DNA from: Caulobacteraceae bacterium
GTDB lineage: Bacteria; Pseudomonadota; Alphaproteobacteria; Caulobacterales; Caulobacteraceae
NCBI GenBank assembly: GCA_027489335.1
Contig: JAIXZX010000005.1
Location: 1-64,000 of the forward strand
Direction of reading: 5' to 3'
DNA length: 64,000 nt
Below the pieces are notes generated by a model, which saw only the letters and a list, made by a program, of their open reading frames with translations, was not told the origin of the DNA and did not search any database. This document shows positions 14,607-25,100 of the stretch, in pieces (position 1 is the stretch's first letter; every line of letters starts with the position of its first letter). A program made the translations under genes and the position numbers.

Positions 14607-16025
14607 ATGGTCGATGACCCGAGGCGTGCGCGCCTGAACATGGAGCATCTCGAACTGGCGCTCCAGACCGCGGGTCTGGGGGAGTTCCAGTATGATGTCC
14701 CTGGCGATTTCTGCATCGTCAGCGACCGCATGGCCGCCATCACGGGCGGGGCGGCCGGCTATCTTCCCGCCGACGGCGGCCGCGCCCTCCTGCCGCGAAT
14801 CCACCCCGACGACCTGGAAGACACCCTGCGGCAGATGCTGGCGGGCTTCGAAGCTGACGACCGCTATGAGGTGGAGTGCCGCGCCGCCCCGCGCCCGAAC
14901 CATGGGGTCGTCTGGCTTCGGGTCGTCGGGCAGCGGATCCGTGACGCCCGGGGCGAGATCCAAGGCGTCATCGGCATCGTCGAGGACATCACCGCCCGCA
15001 GGCTTGAGGAACAGCAACGCCACGCCCTGATGGCCGAGATCGACCACCGGGTGAAGAACGTCCTGGCGACGGTCCAGGCCCTGGCGGTGCAGACCGCCAA
15101 ACGAACATCGTCCATGGACGGGTTCCTGCAAACCTTCCTAGGCCGTCTGAAATCCATGGGCTCGGCCAACGAACTGCTGACCGCCGCCCGCTGGCGCGGC
15201 GCGGCGATCGATCATCTGGTGGCCGCCGAACTGGGCGGGCTGGCGCCGGGCCAGACCCGGTGGGAGGGGCCAGAGCTGTTCCTGACCCCGCGTGCAGCCA
15301 ATGCGGTCTCGCTGGCCCTGCACGAGCTGGCCACCAACGCCCTGAAATACGGCGCCCTGTCCGTAGAAACCGGCCACGTGGACGTGGTCTGGCGCACAGC
15401 TCCAACGGGGGGCTTCTCCCTGGACTGGACGGAGTCCGGGGGGCCGGTGGTGGCCCCGCCGAGCCGGACCGGGTTTGGCTCCACGCTGCTCAGCCAGGTG
15501 ACGGGGCGGGAGCTCAATGGGCATACCCGGCTCGACTTCCCCCCCACGGGCGCCCGGGCCCATCTGGAGGCGGGCGCCGCCGCCGTGGTCGCCCGTCCTG
15601 AAACGGTGCCCGACGCGCCCCTTGGTCGCGCCCCTGAAGCCGCCGCAGGACCTGCCGATCCCATCAGCCTGGCCGGCGCCCGGGTGCTCATCGTCGAGGA
15701 TGCTGCGCTGCTGGCCATGGAGCTTGAGACCGGACTGTCGGAGGCTGGTGCGGTGGTGGTAGGGCCGGCCTACGAGCTCGAGGAGGCCCTGGCCCTCCTC
15801 GACCAGCCTCTCGACGCCGCCGTCCTGGACGCCAATCTCAACGGGCTTTCCGTTGGGCCGGTGGCCGACATCCTGGCCGAACGGGGCGTGCCCTTCGTTT
15901 TCGCCACCGGCTATGGCGACGCCGGCGGCGCACCCAGCGGCTTCGATGCGCCGGTGATCCGTAAGCCCTATGACGTCACCCAGGTGACCGCCGCGGTCGC
16001 CGACCTGCTCGCGCCGCGTTCCTGA
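14607..16025 (+). CDS. soluble HWE-type hybrid histidine kinase (PAS-kinase-receiver)
   Basis: 472-residue cytoplasmic kinase: a PAS domain (about residues 10-135, ending 'GVIGIVEDITARR'), the H-box 'LMAEIDHRVKNVLATVQAL', an HATPase with 'LALHELATNALKYGALS' and 'GFGSTLLSQV', and a C-terminal receiver ('VLIVEDAALLAMELE', acceptor Asp in 'DAAVLDANLNG', Lys in 'VIRKPYD'). HWE kinases of this build often act on PhyR or on single receivers. Its place at the edge of the stress island makes it a plausible extra input to PhyR. ATG 14607 is preferred over TTG 14601; the ribosome site is weak. Confidence 0.88.
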   Translation: MVDDPRRARLNMEHLELALQTAGLGEFQYDVPGDFCIVSDRMAAITGGAAGYLPADGGRALLPRIHPDDLEDTLRQMLAGFEADDRYEVECRAAPRPNHGVVWLRVVGQRIRDARGEIQGVIGIVEDITARRLEEQQRHALMAEIDHRVKNVLATVQALAVQTAKRTSSMDGFLQTFLGRLKSMGSANELLTAARWRGAAIDHLVAAELGGLAPGQTRWEGPELFLTPRAANAVSLALHELATNALKYGALSVETGHVDVVWRTAPTGGFSLDWTESGGPVVAPPSRTGFGSTLLSQVTGRELNGHTRLDFPPTGARAHLEAGAAAVVARPETVPDAPLGRAPEAAAGPADPISLAGARVLIVEDAALLAMELETGLSEAGAVVVGPAYELEEALALLDQPLDAAVLDANLNGLSVGPVADILAERGVPFVFATGYGDAGGAPSGFDAPVIRKPYDVTQVTAAVADLLAPRS

Positions 16026-16028
16026 GGG

Positions 16029-17237
16029 TCAGACGACCCCCCGCGCCCGTAGGCCGGCGATGGCCTCGCTCGACAGGCCGGCCACATCCGTCAGCACCTC
16101 ATCGGTATGGGCGCCGAGGTCGGGTCCCGGCCAACGGACCTGGCCTGGCGTGGCTGACAGTTTGGGGAAGGCGTTCTGCATCCGGACCTGACCGAAGACC
16201 GGGTGCGGCACGCTGACGATCACCTCGCGGGCCTTGAAGTGAGGATCCTCGATCATGTCAGGCGCCCGATAGATGCGACCCGCCGGGACCCCGTGCGCCT
16301 CCAGCAGGTTCAGCAGGTCGTCCAGCGCCAGGGTCGAGGTCCAGGCGCTGATGATCTCGTCGAGCTCGCCCTGGCGCTCACCACGGGCGGCGTGGGTGGC
16401 GAAGCGCGGATCGGCGGCGAGGTCCTCGCGATTCATCGCCGCGCAGAGCCTGGCGAACACCGTGTCCCCATTGCCGCCGATCACCGCCATGTCGCCATCG
16501 GCGCAAGGATAGGCGTTGGATGGCGCGATCCCGGGCAGGATGGAGCCGGAGCGCTCGCGCACATAGCCGGTCAGGTCGTACTCGGTGACCAGGTTCTCCA
16601 TCACGCCGAGCACGCTCTCATAGAGGGCGGCGTCGATCACCTGGCCCTTGCCGGTTCGGTCTCGTGAATGAAGGGCCATCATGATCCCCATCACCGCATG
16701 CATGGCCGCCAGGCTGTCGCCTATGGAGATGCCGGCCCGGGCCGGCGGCCGGTCGGGCTCGCCGGTGATGTGCCGCAGGCCGCCCATGGCCTCGCCGATC
16801 AGACCATAGCCCGCGCGGGTCGAGAGCGGACCCGTCTGGCCGTAGCCGGAGATACGGGCCATCACCAGGCCAGGATGGGTCGCCGACAGGGCCTCATAGC
16901 CCAGGCCCCATTTCTCCATGGCGCCGGGACGGAAGTTCTCGATCACCACGTCGGCCTTGCCGATGAGGCGCCGCGCGATCTCCTGGCCCTCGGGCTGACG
17001 CAGGTCGAGCCCCACCGACTTCTTGTTGCGCCCGATCACGGGCCACCAGGGGGACAGCCCCTGGGGCAGGCTGCGTCCCCATTGGCGCATGGGATCGCCC
17101 TTGCGGGGGTCCTCGATCTTGATCACCTCGGCGCCGAAATCCCCCAGGATCTGGCCGCAGAATGGCCCGGCGATCAGGGTGCCCATCTCGATCACCCGGA
17201 GCCCGGCGAGGGGGCCGGAGGGGGCGGCTTCGGTCAT
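16029..17237 (-). CDS. family III (CaiB/BaiF) CoA-transferase
   Basis: 402-residue family III CoA-transferase that moves CoA between carboxylic acids. Recognisable are 'LAGLRVIEMGTLIAGPFCGQ', 'FGAEVIKIEDP', 'NKKSVGLDLR', 'VVIENFRPGAM', and 'ISIGDSLAAMHAVMG', whose Asp should be the covalent acyl carrier. Close relatives include the succinate/hydroxymethylglutarate and glutarate transferases; with gcdH at 0.8 kb a glutarate role is plausible but not shown. Its 3' end lies three bases from the kinase gene, convergent. Confidence 0.88.
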   Translation of the reverse strand: MTEAAPSGPLAGLRVIEMGTLIAGPFCGQILGDFGAEVIKIEDPRKGDPMRQWGRSLPQGLSPWWPVIGRNKKSVGLDLRQPEGQEIARRLIGKADVVIENFRPGAMEKWGLGYEALSATHPGLVMARISGYGQTGPLSTRAGYGLIGEAMGGLRHITGEPDRPPARAGISIGDSLAAMHAVMGIMMALHSRDRTGKGQVIDAALYESVLGVMENLVTEYDLTGYVRERSGSILPGIAPSNAYPCADGDMAVIGGNGDTVFARLCAAMNREDLAADPRFATHAARGERQGELDEIISAWTSTLALDDLLNLLEAHGVPAGRIYRAPDMIEDPHFKAREVIVSVPHPVFGQVRMQNAFPKLSATPGQVRWPGPDLGAHTDEVLTDVAGLSSEAIAGLRARGVV

Positions 17238-17256
17238 GGGGCTCTCCGACTTTCTG

Positions 17257-17281
17257 GGAACAGATCACGACGGCGTGAGTT
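17257..17281 (+). promoter_or_regulatory. EcfG-like promoter for the DUF4142 gene
   Basis: GGAAC (17257-17261), 16 bases, AGTT (17278-17281): same spacing as the others with A in place of the first C of the -10, as at 9252-9276. It sits 61 bases before the ATG at 17343. Confidence 0.55.
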
Positions 17282-17342
17282 TTCACGGCAGCCGCATCGT
17301 TCGGATGCGTCGTCTGAAGTTGTCAATGTCCCAGGAGTTCAC

Positions 17343-17939
17343 ATGACTCGCCACCTGCTCATCGCGGGCGCCGCGATCGCCGCGCTTTCGCTCGCCGCCT
17401 GCGGTCAGCCGGCCGACCAGTCCGCCACCGCTCCGGCCGAGAGCGTCGTGCCCGACGCCAACCCCGCCGCCACCATTCCCACCCCCGCCGATGAAACCGC
17501 GGCCCCCGATTTCGTGCGCCTGGCCGCGCAGAGCGACATGCTGGAAATCCAGTCCTCGCAGCTGGCCGTTGAGCGGGCCCAGGACGCCGAGGTGAAAGCC
17601 TTCGCCCAGATGATGGTCGAGGCTCACACCCAGACCACCCAGGATCTGAAGACCGCCGTCGAGGCCGCCGGCCAGCCCATGACCCTGCCGACCGCCGCCG
17701 ACGAGGACGTCACGGACGAACTCAACGACCTGCGGGAAGAAGAGGCGGCCGACTTCGACAAGGAATACATCGACCTGCAGGTGGACACCCACCAGAAGGC
17801 CCTGAACCTGATGCAGCGTTACGCGGCTGATGGCGACATGCCGGGCCTGCAGGCCTTCGCCGCGGCCACCGCCCCGGCCATCCAGCAGCACCTGGACCAG
17901 GCCAAGGCTATCCAGGACCGTCTGGCCAACGCCCGCTAG
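17343..17939 (+). CDS. DUF4142-family lipoprotein
   Basis: 198-residue secreted protein with lipobox 'LSLAAC' (Cys at residue 20), an Ala/Pro-rich linker and a DUF4142 helical bundle ('DFVRLAAQSDMLEIQSSQLAVERAQ', 'FAQMMVEAHTQTTQDL', 'DKEYIDLQVDTHQKALNLMQ'). The fold is ferritin-like; members are periplasmic stress proteins of unknown activity. ATG 17343 follows AGGAG. A long upstream frame extension is not supported. Ends before a clear terminator. Confidence 0.9.
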   Translation: MTRHLLIAGAAIAALSLAACGQPADQSATAPAESVVPDANPAATIPTPADETAAPDFVRLAAQSDMLEIQSSQLAVERAQDAEVKAFAQMMVEAHTQTTQDLKTAVEAAGQPMTLPTAADEDVTDELNDLREEEAADFDKEYIDLQVDTHQKALNLMQRYAADGDMPGLQAFAAATAPAIQQHLDQAKAIQDRLANAR

Positions 17940-17972
17940 GCGTCCAGGAGGTTCAGTCTGAGCTGAAGATCT

Positions 17973-18005
17973 GGCTTCCGCCTCCCCGGCGGAAGCCTTT
18001 TCTTT
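17973..18005 (+). terminator. terminator of the DUF4142 gene
   Basis: GGCTTCCGCC (17973-17982) with GGCGGAAGCC (17988-17997), followed by TTTTCTTT. Confidence 0.88.
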
Positions 18006-18033
18006 GGCCAGCGTCGGGAGTAGGCCCTTGATC

Positions 18034-18714
18034 ATGACCCAATACGCCCTGGCCCCGCCCCCCATCCCGGTCGTCCCCGTGCTTGGGGAAGACGCCGTCT
18101 TTCCGGTTCGCCGGATTCTCTGTGTCGGGCGCAACTACGCCGCCCATCGCGCCGAAATGGGCGGGGATGATCGCGATCCCCCCTTCTTCTTCGCCAAGCC
18201 GGCGGACGCCATCGTGACGCCGGGGGCCGATGTGGCCTTTCCCTCGGTGACCGCGGATCTTCACCACGAGATCGAGCTCGTGGTGGCGCTGGGCGCGGGC
18301 GGAACAGATGTGCCGGTTGATCAGGCCCTCGATCTGGTCTTCGGCTACGCCGTGGGCTTTGACCTGACCCGGCGGGACCTGCAGGCGGTCGCCAAGGACA
18401 AGGGCCATCCGTGGGACGCGTCTAAGGGTTTCGACCAGTCCGCACCGATTTCGGCCATCCGCCGGTGGCGCGGTCCCGCTCCCCAGGGACGGATTTCCGC
18501 GACGGTCAACGGCCAGTCCCGTCAGGACGCGGTGGTTTCCGACATGATCTGGAACGTCGCCGAGATCATCGCCCAGGCCTCGCGCCTCTGGCGGCTGGCG
18601 CCCGGGGACCTGATCTTCACCGGCACGCCGGAAGGCGTCGGTCCCATCGCCCGGGGCGACCGGGTCGAGGGCGCTGTGGACGGCGTCGGCGAGCTCAGCT
18701 TCCAGGTGCTCTGA
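18034..18714 (+). CDS. fumarylacetoacetate hydrolase-family protein
   Basis: 226-residue FAH-fold hydrolase. It shows 'ILCVGRNYAAHRAEM', the metal-binding 'DLHHEIELVVALG', 'FGYAVGFDLTRRDLQ', 'WDASKGFDQSAP' and 'GDLIFTGTPEGVGPI'. The short form fits fumarylpyruvate or acylpyruvate hydrolase; it stands two bases before a maleylacetoacetate/maleylpyruvate isomerase, so the pair should finish tyrosine (homogentisate) or gentisate ring breakdown. Start may be ATG 18034 or TTG 18028, the latter with better spacing from GGAG. Confidence 0.88.
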   Translation: MTQYALAPPPIPVVPVLGEDAVFPVRRILCVGRNYAAHRAEMGGDDRDPPFFFAKPADAIVTPGADVAFPSVTADLHHEIELVVALGAGGTDVPVDQALDLVFGYAVGFDLTRRDLQAVAKDKGHPWDASKGFDQSAPISAIRRWRGPAPQGRISATVNGQSRQDAVVSDMIWNVAEIIAQASRLWRLAPGDLIFTGTPEGVGPIARGDRVEGAVDGVGELSFQVL

Positions 18715-18716
18715 CC

Positions 18717-19361
18717 ATGGCGCTCACTCTCTACAGCTACTGGCGGGCGACCGCCCCCTACCGGGTTCGCATCGCGCTCGGGCTCAAGGGCCTGGCCTAT
18801 GACTACATCCCCGTCAGCCTGCCCAAGGGCGAGCAGCGGGCCGCCGACTATCTTGAGCGCAATCCCCAGGGGCTGACGCCCATGCTGGTCGATGGGGAGC
18901 AGGCCATGACCCAGAGCCTGTCTCTCATGGAGTGGCTGGACGAGACCCATCCGCAACCGCCGCTGCTGCCCGCCGATCCCGCCGGCCGCCAGGTGGTGCG
19001 CGCCATGGCTGGGATTATCGCCTGCGACATCCACCCCCTTAACAATCTGCGGATCCAGCAGCAGCTGACCGCCTTCGGCGTCAGCGAGGCCGACCGGCAG
19101 GCCTGGGTCGCCCGCTGGATGCATGAGGGCTTCGAGGCCCTGGAGCCGATGATCGCGCGCCACGGTCGAGGGTTCGCCTACGGGTCGAGCCCTGGCCTCG
19201 CCGATTGCTGCCTGGTCCCCCAGGTCTACTCCGCCGAGCGCTACGGGGTGGACCTTTCGCCCTATCGCGCCATAAGGGCCGCGGCCGCGGCCGCCCAGGC
19301 GCTTCCCGCCTTCGTTGCGGCCCATCCCGACCGACAGCCCGACGCCCCGGCGGCGGCCTGA
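18717..19361 (+). CDS. maiA: maleylacetoacetate isomerase (zeta-class GST)
   Basis: 214-residue glutathione transferase of the zeta class. The N-terminal 'LYSYWRATAPYRVRIALGLKGL' matches the family glutathione site, and 'NPQGLTPMLVDG' plus 'TQSLSLMEWLDE' complete the thioredoxin half; 'CDIHPLNNLRIQQQL' is typical of the helical half. It isomerises maleylacetoacetate (or maleylpyruvate) for the hydrolase encoded just upstream. Two bases separate the genes. Confidence 0.9.
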   Translation: MALTLYSYWRATAPYRVRIALGLKGLAYDYIPVSLPKGEQRAADYLERNPQGLTPMLVDGEQAMTQSLSLMEWLDETHPQPPLLPADPAGRQVVRAMAGIIACDIHPLNNLRIQQQLTAFGVSEADRQAWVARWMHEGFEALEPMIARHGRGFAYGSSPGLADCCLVPQVYSAERYGVDLSPYRAIRAAAAAAQALPAFVAAHPDRQPDAPAAA

Positions 19362-19398
19362 ACTCGGACTTGTGTAGCGTAGGGCGAGGGACCTCAAG

Positions 19399-20010
19399 AT
19401 GCTCGACCAACTGAAGGACAACAACCGCGCGTGGGCGGAGGGCAAGCTTGCGGTCGATCCCAGCTTCTTCCAGCGCCTGGTGGGCCAGCAGAGCCCGGAA
19501 TATCTCTGGATCGGCTGCGCCGATAGCCGGGTGCCGGCCAATGAGATTGTCGGCCTTGATCCGGGCGAGCTGTTCGTCCACCGCAATGTGGCCAATCTCG
19601 CCCCGCCCCAGGACGCCAACTACCTGTCGGTGCTGCAGTTCGCCGTCGACGTGCTGAAGGTGAAGCATATCATGGTGGTCGGCCACTATGGCTGTGGGGG
19701 CGTGGTCGCCGCCATCGATGGGCAGCGGCGCGGCCTGGTGGACCACTGGCTGCATCCGATCCGGGAGGTCTACGCCGCCAACCGGGCCGAACTGGAGGCC
19801 ATGGACGAGCATGCCCGCCATGACCGTCTGTGCGAGCTGAACGTCATTCGCCAAGTGCGCAATGTCGCCTCCGATGTCTTCATCCGAGAAGCTTGGCTGC
19901 GGGGCCAGCCGATCAGCGTGCATGGCTGGGTCTATGCCCTGTCCGACGGCCTGGTGAACGATATGAACGTCACCTGCAGCGGGCCTGAGGACCTGGCCCG
20001 CCTGTATTAG
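19399..20010 (+). CDS. can: beta-class carbonic anhydrase
   Basis: 203-residue beta carbonic anhydrase interconverting carbon dioxide and bicarbonate. The zinc site is complete: Cys and Asp in 'WIGCADSRVPANEI', His and Cys in 'VVGHYGCGGVVAAI'. No signal peptide, so cytoplasmic. It lies 37 bases after maiA on the same strand but has its own spacing and may be separately expressed. The 3' end nearly touches the convergent pbpC gene. Confidence 0.94.
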   Translation: MLDQLKDNNRAWAEGKLAVDPSFFQRLVGQQSPEYLWIGCADSRVPANEIVGLDPGELFVHRNVANLAPPQDANYLSVLQFAVDVLKVKHIMVVGHYGCGGVVAAIDGQRRGLVDHWLHPIREVYAANRAELEAMDEHARHDRLCELNVIRQVRNVASDVFIREAWLRGQPISVHGWVYALSDGLVNDMNVTCSGPEDLARLY

Positions 20011-20016
20011 CGGCCA

Positions 20017-22110
20017 TCAGCCGCCGCGGATCCGCACCTGCGCCCGGGCGGCGCGGCCCTGGCCGTCCACTACATTGAGATCGTAGAAGCCCGGGCCCTC
20101 CGGCCGCCAGAGCACCTGTCCGCTCAAGGGATCGGGGCTCAGAGGCTGGCCGGCCACGTACCAGGCCAGGTCCTCCCCGCTGGCGGCCAGGACCAGGCCG
20201 CGGGAGGCCGGGCCATAGGCGTCCACCTGAACGACCGCCCCGTCCGGCGGGAAGATCAGCCTCGGGCCCTCGGTGGTGCGGATCTGGTCATCCAGAGCGA
20301 CGGGGGCGTTGCGTGGCGCCAGCGGCGCAGGCGCTGCCGGCGGCGCCTGCAGCAGGTCGGCCACCTCGAACAGCAGGGGCAGGGCGGAGTCCCGCCCCGT
20401 AAGTCCGGCCCGCGCGCCGCCGTCGGCCCGGCCGCTCCAGACCATGATCACATGGCCGCCGACGATCCCAGCGGCCACCGCGTCCCGAAACCCGTAGGAG
20501 GTGCCGGTCTTGTAGGCCATCAGCGGGCGGCCCCGGCTCAGGGCGGCCGGCGTCACCCCCGCAGGCGGGGGGGTTTCGCGCAGAATGGCCAGGACCTCGC
20601 CGGCGGCGGCCTCACTGACCAGGCGCACACCGCGCTCATCCCGACGGGCCTGAGCGTCAGCCTCAGTCCAGGCCAGGGGGCGGGCCAGACCGCCATCCCC
20701 TAGAGCGCCGTAAAGCACCGCCAGGTCTCGGAGGGAAACGCCAACGCCGCCCAAGGCGATGGCGAGGCCTGCGTCGCGGGTCTCTGCCCTGGGCCGCCAT
20801 AGCCGCACGCCGGCTGCCGCCAGGCGCGCCTCGAAGGCCGCCGGTCCCAGCCGCGCCAGGGTGTCGACGGCCGGCACGTTCAGGGAATGAACCAGGGCCT
20901 CTCGCGCGGTCACCTGGTCATGAAACACCCGGTCGAAGTTTTCCGGCTGGTAGTCGGCGTACCGGCGGGGCGCGTCGGCCATGCGGGTGTCGGGCGCCGC
21001 CAGGCCCCCCTCGAAGGCCATGGCGTAGATGAAGGGCTTCAGGGCCGAGCCCGGCGATCGCAGGGCGCGGGTCATGTCGATCCAGCCGCCGGCCCGCTCA
21101 AGGCCTGCCGAGCCCACCGAGGCCCGCACGGCTCGGCCGTCCAGCTCCACCACTAGCACCGCGGCCGTGGCTTCGGCCCCTTGCGCCCGGGCGGCCCGGG
21201 CCACCAGGGGCTCAAGCCTCGATTGCAGGCCGGCGTCCAGGGTCGAGATCACTGACGCCTCATCGGTCCTGGCGCTCCGGGCCAGATCGCCCGCGGCATG
21301 CCAGGCCAGGGCCGGGAAGGGCGCGCGGCCAGGCATGGGCTCCTGGCTGGCCTCATCAGCCTCAATGGGACTGAGCGCGCCGGCCCGGACCATCTTGTCC
21401 AGGACCTGGTCCCTGGCCCGGCGGGAGGCTTCGGGCCGCCGATCAGGCCGCCGCGCCTCCGGCGATTGGGGCAGGGCGATCAGCAGGGCCTGCTCGCCCG
21501 GCGTCAGGGTCGAGGGCTCATGTCCGAAGTAGGAGAGGCTGGCGGCGCGCACCCCCTCCAGGTTGCCGCCGTAAGGCGCGAGCGTCAGATAGAGGGCCAG
21601 GATCTCCCGCTTCGACAGCCGCGCCTCGATCTGGACCGCGCGGATCATCTCCACCAGCTTGGCAGGCAGGGTGCGCGGTCGCGGGGTCAACAGGCGGGCG
21701 GTCTGCATGGTGAGCGTTGAGGCGCCGGAGCTCACCTCGCCGGTGATCGCCGCAGAGCCCGCCGCGCGGACCACGGCCAGCGGATCGACGCCGGGATGGC
21801 GCCAGAAGCGGGCGTCCTCCACGGCGATCAGGCGTTCGACGAAGCTCGGATCGGTGCGCGCCAGATCGGCCCGGATGCGCCAGCGACCGTCTTCCACCGG
21901 CAGGGCGCGCAGCCAGGCGCCGCGCCGATCCAGGGCGACGGGGGAGGCCTCCGTCCCTCTGGACAGGTCCGGCGGCAAGGCCGCGTCCAGCGCCACCACG
22001 GCCACCTGCAAGGCCAAGGCGCCGATCAGGCCCTGGGTCAGTCGCTTGACGACCCGGGGCGACGCCGCGACCTGACGCAGCCCCGCCGGCAAGGACCTCA
22101 GCCCCATCAC
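20017..22110 (-). CDS. pbpC: penicillin-binding protein 1C
   Basis: 697-residue bifunctional cell-wall synthase anchored by one N-terminal helix. The glycosyltransferase domain carries 'AVEDARFWRHPGVDPLAVVRA' and 'GASTLTMQTARLL'. The transpeptidase has the nucleophile Ser in 'SPGSALKPFIY', 'SLNVPAV' and 'YKTGTSYGFRDA'. A C-terminal BiPBP_C domain ('GPRLIFPPDGAVV') follows. Its start overlaps the end of the alpha-2-macroglobulin gene by four bases, the pairing known from E. coli pbpC and yfhM: repair of wall damage together with trapping of invading proteases. Confidence 0.93.
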   Translation of the reverse strand: MMGLRSLPAGLRQVAASPRVVKRLTQGLIGALALQVAVVALDAALPPDLSRGTEASPVALDRRGAWLRALPVEDGRWRIRADLARTDPSFVERLIAVEDARFWRHPGVDPLAVVRAAGSAAITGEVSSGASTLTMQTARLLTPRPRTLPAKLVEMIRAVQIEARLSKREILALYLTLAPYGGNLEGVRAASLSYFGHEPSTLTPGEQALLIALPQSPEARRPDRRPEASRRARDQVLDKMVRAGALSPIEADEASQEPMPGRAPFPALAWHAAGDLARSARTDEASVISTLDAGLQSRLEPLVARAARAQGAEATAAVLVVELDGRAVRASVGSAGLERAGGWIDMTRALRSPGSALKPFIYAMAFEGGLAAPDTRMADAPRRYADYQPENFDRVFHDQVTAREALVHSLNVPAVDTLARLGPAAFEARLAAAGVRLWRPRAETRDAGLAIALGGVGVSLRDLAVLYGALGDGGLARPLAWTEADAQARRDERGVRLVSEAAAGEVLAILRETPPPAGVTPAALSRGRPLMAYKTGTSYGFRDAVAAGIVGGHVIMVWSGRADGGARAGLTGRDSALPLLFEVADLLQAPPAAPAPLAPRNAPVALDDQIRTTEGPRLIFPPDGAVVQVDAYGPASRGLVLAASGEDLAWYVAGQPLSPDPLSGQVLWRPEGPGFYDLNVVDGQGRAARAQVRIRGG

Positions 22111-25100
22111 TGGCCGGGCGCGATCACCGTGCGGCCGACGCTGGTGCGGGCGTTGACCGCCGGACGGTACATGTCGCGGGCCTGGGCGCCCGGCAGCAGG
22201 AAGTCGCCAGGGGTCACCGCGCGGGCCACATAGGCGAAGGCGAAGTCTTCCCGGCCGGGCAGGTCCATGGCCGCCACGTAGCGGTCGTCCCTGGCCTCCT
22301 GCACATCGGCCGACGACAGCTCGCCCAGGAAGCGGAAGGGCCCGCTCTGGGCGTCGTCGGGACCGAGCACCGTCTCGATCTCGAAGCCGGCCGGTAGAGG
22401 ATCATCGATGACCAGGGCCATGGACCGGGCCTGCTGGGCGCGGCCGGAGACGACGACGATCACCCGATCGCCCTGGGTCAGGCTGGCGGCGTCCACCGGC
22501 CCGCCGGTGAAGCTGAGGAGCCGCTTCTGCAGTGTCAGGCCATTGCTGGTCGCCGCCGGGGCTGCGACCGGCGCGCCGGTGACCGTCACGGTGCGCCAGA
22601 CCGCACCCTGGCCGGCGTTGACGAAGCGGGACTCCGCAAGCTTGCCCACGGCCCAGCGGGGGCCGCCGGCCACGGCAGCCAGGGGGATGGCGCCGGAGCC
22701 TTCGATCTTCAGGGGGCCGGCGGCGGTCATCATGGCGTCGGCGGCCTGCAGCAGCCGCGCCTGTTCCTGGGTGTTCAGCGCCTCAGGGTCTTCCACCGAG
22801 TTTTCCAGCCGGCCTTGCAGCTCGCGGGCGATCTCGGTTTCGCCGGCCTCGTAGGCGAGCGCGATGACGGCGGCCAGATCCCGGAGGGGGCTCTGGTACC
22901 AGTCGCTCTCCTCGCGGTAGCCTAGCGACCGGACCGCCTGGCGGAAGGCCGAGCGGGCCCGGGCCTTGTCCCCCATCAGGGCGAGACCGGCGCCCACATG
23001 GGCCTTGGCCAACGGCGAGGTCTCGGACTTCATCTGCACGTCGTGCCACCAGCGCAGGCGACCGAGGTCGCCCCGCCCGCCCTTGGCCAGAACATAGAGG
23101 GCGTAGGCCGAGGCCCGGCGGCGCATGGCGGCGGTGGCCGCCTCCGAGGCCTGGGGCGAACCCGCCCACCAGCTGGGATATTCCAGCCGATAGGAGATGT
23201 TGGCCCAACCCTCCGGACGGGAGATGTGCCGCATGGCGCCGAGCGCTCGATCCAGGGCCGCAGCCGGCACCGGGGCGCCGGCCTTCTGGGCCTCGATCAG
23301 GAAGTCGGTGGCATAGGCGCCGAGCCAGGCGTCAGCCTCCCCGTCGCCCACCCGCCACAGGCCAAAGGCCCCGTCCAGGGTCTGGCGGTCCAGCAGGCGG
23401 ATGACCGCCTGGGTCAGGCCCGCGCTGGCCCGTCGCGCCTTGGGATCCTGCGAGACGTTGCCGGCATAGAGCAGGGGATAGGCCGCCGACACCAGCTGCT
23501 CGGTGCAGCCATAGGGATAGCGCAGCAGGGACACCGCAATCGGCCCGGGGTCAAAGCCGCGGAACGGCGAATAGCTGACCTGCAGGGTCGCATCGCCGGC
23601 CGCCAGCCCGGCCAGCAGGTCCGGTTGCGGCGTGAAGGCCGCGCCGGGTTGTTGCAGGGTCGTGGTGGTGCGGGTGATGCGGCCCCAGCCCAGCCGCGTC
23701 TCCATCGGATAGTCGCGGGTGGACGAGAAGCCAGGCCCGGTCACCGCCAGGCTCACCTTGCCGATGCCGGCGACCCGCGGCGCTTCGAGGGGCACCCGCT
23801 CAGCCAGCCGTCGGCCGACCGCCAGCTCATAGGCCTTGCGGAAAGGGGCGAGGATGCCGCCTTCGCCGGTGAGCTGGGCGATATATTCGCCCGCCCGGCC
23901 CTCGATATTATACAGCTCAAGGGTGGCGAAGGCGCTGTCGCCCGGCGCCAGGAACCGGGGCAGGGCGAGTTCCGCCACCACCGGCTCGCGGACCACGAGG
24001 GGTTTGGAGGCCGACCCCACCGCGTCGTCGGTCCAGGCCACAGCCATCAGCCGCAGCTCGCCGTTGAAGTCCGGCGCCGGCAGCTGGATGGTCGCCTTGC
24101 CGTCCCGGCCGGTCTCCACCACCCCGGACCACAGGGCCACGGTCTTGATCGGCGTCACCGTCAGACCCTCGCCGCCGATCTCATCGCCGCCGAAGTTCAC
24201 ATTGGCCGGGGCCCCGAGATTGGGGTCGAGCAGCCGGCCATAGTCGTCGCGATAGTCGACGCCGAGCGCCCGCTTGCCGAAATACCACTTGGCCGGATCA
24301 GGGCTTTCGAACCGCGTCAGGCGCAATATGCCTTCGTCCACAGCGGCAAGGGTGACGCGCACCCGCTGGCCAAGACCCGCGCCTTTGACGGTGACCGGCA
24401 CGGACAGGGCCTCGCGGGCCCCGGCCTTTTCCGGCGTGCCGAGGTCGACCTCCAGCTTGCGCCCCTTGGGGTCAAGGGGGACATAGACGAGGCCCAGCGC
24501 CCGCCGGGGCTTGGGCGTCTGCACCGGGTCCCGCGGCTGGATGACGGTGACCATCACATAGGCCCCGCCGCCCCAGCTGGCGTCGCTCTGGAAACGGACG
24601 GTCGCGCCGTTCTCGCCCACGGTCAGAGTGCGGAAATCGAGCACCCGGTCGGTGGCCACGGCCACCTGCACCTCGCCGGCATAGGGCGGCTTGAGCGTGA
24701 TCTCGACGGTGTCGCCCTGGGCGTAGGTCTTGTCGCCGGCGCTGACCCGGACGATGTCCGGCGCCTCGGCGTCCTGTGCGGGGGCGCCCCAGCCGGAGGT
24801 GAAGCGGATGACGCTGGCTGCGCCGTCGGGCCCGGTCAGCTCAAGGCGGTAGTCTCCCCAGCCCAGCCGACGGCTCAGGCGGGCGGCCTCTGCGGCCGAC
24901 AGATTGACGCTCCCCTGATCCACCAGGGCGTCGCGGCTGGTCCGCCGCCACTGCCAGCGGCCGTCCTGCTGGAACCAGTCATAGTCCCAGTTCTCCGACA
25001 CCAGCCGCCAGGTGACGCCGGGCGCGGCGATGCGCCGGCCGGTGGGATCAACAGAGATCAGGTCGAGGCTGACTGTGGGGTCGCCGCCCCGGGCGCCCTC

